This document shows, one piece after another, positions 5,329 through 5,432 of a DNA stretch of 5,432 nt. The stretch is from NCBI GenBank assembly GCA_003448685.1, contig DLXW01000062.1, positions 14,195-19,626 on the forward strand, in the 5' to 3' direction. Each line of letters opens with the position of its first letter. Position 1 is the stretch's first letter. Made by a program: the position numbers and the translations under genes. The DNA is from Cyanothece sp. UBA12306. GTDB lineage: Bacteria; Cyanobacteriota; Cyanobacteriia; Cyanobacteriales; Microcystaceae. The notes beneath the pieces were generated by a model, which was not told where the DNA came from, did no database searches, and saw only the letters and a list, made by a program, of their open reading frames with translations.

Positions 5329-5432
5329 TTACAGCTTATTTACATTTCTTAAGACAGTTGATTACATTTATATCCGACTACTTATTCGAGGATTTGACAT
5401 TAGATTGACACTGATACATTTATGCGACACAA
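5329..5432 (+). other. AT-rich tail with repeated TACATTTAT words and possible promoter of a gene beyond the window
   Basis: TACATTTAT occurs at 5363-5371 and 5415-5423, each followed within a few bases by CGAC, and a variant TACATTT lies at 5341-5347. TTGACA occurs at 5394-5399 and 5405-5410. The first could serve as a -35 box, with ATTTAT at 5418-5423 as a poor -10. An ATG at 5422 is open to the window end but only three codons are visible, so no gene is called. Confidence 0.3.

Overview
The window looks like chromosomal DNA from a low-GC cyanobacterium. The evidence is two copies of the HIP1 octamer GCGATCGC (106-113 and 2097-2104), a secreted DUF2808 protein (a family found mainly in cyanobacteria), a cyanobacterial AAA-like ATPase (AAA_35 type), and a GGGAG(A/C)N heptamer tandem repeat typical of cyanobacterial intergenic DNA. 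A unicellular, Cyanothece- or Crocosphaera-like genome would fit the base composition, but genus cannot be decided from this window.

Layout. On the minus strand, 1-946 is a compact pair: a CYTH-domain triphosphatase (946 to 479) followed after 13 bases by the ribosome-assembly GTPase gene era (465 running off the left edge; only the GTPase domain is present). A 118-bp divergent promoter region separates this pair from a plus-strand alpha/beta hydrolase (1065-1940) that keeps every active-site residue of fluoroacetate dehalogenase. A 193-bp AT-rich spacer with four complementary copies of a short motif leads into the largest gene (2134-4386). This encodes a 750-residue membrane-anchored AAA-like/STAND-type ATPase with a degenerate internal duplication, one transmembrane segment and a four-cysteine C-terminal domain predicted to lie outside the cytoplasm. 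It ends convergently, across a hairpin at 4404-4439, against the minus-strand DUF2808 gene (5051 to 4488). The last 381 bases hold no convincing gene. They contain a GGTT-rich stretch, an imperfect palindrome, a 45-bp G-rich heptamer array with G-quadruplex potential, and an AT-rich tail with repeated TACATTTAT words.

Functional reading. CYTH and era are the only pair likely to share a transcript. The hydrolase, the AAA-like protein and the DUF2808 protein each look like separate transcription units. No classical defence operon, transposase, CRISPR array or RNA gene is visible. The most interesting candidate is the AAA-like membrane protein, whose architecture suggests transmembrane signalling coupled to nucleotide state; its function is unknown.
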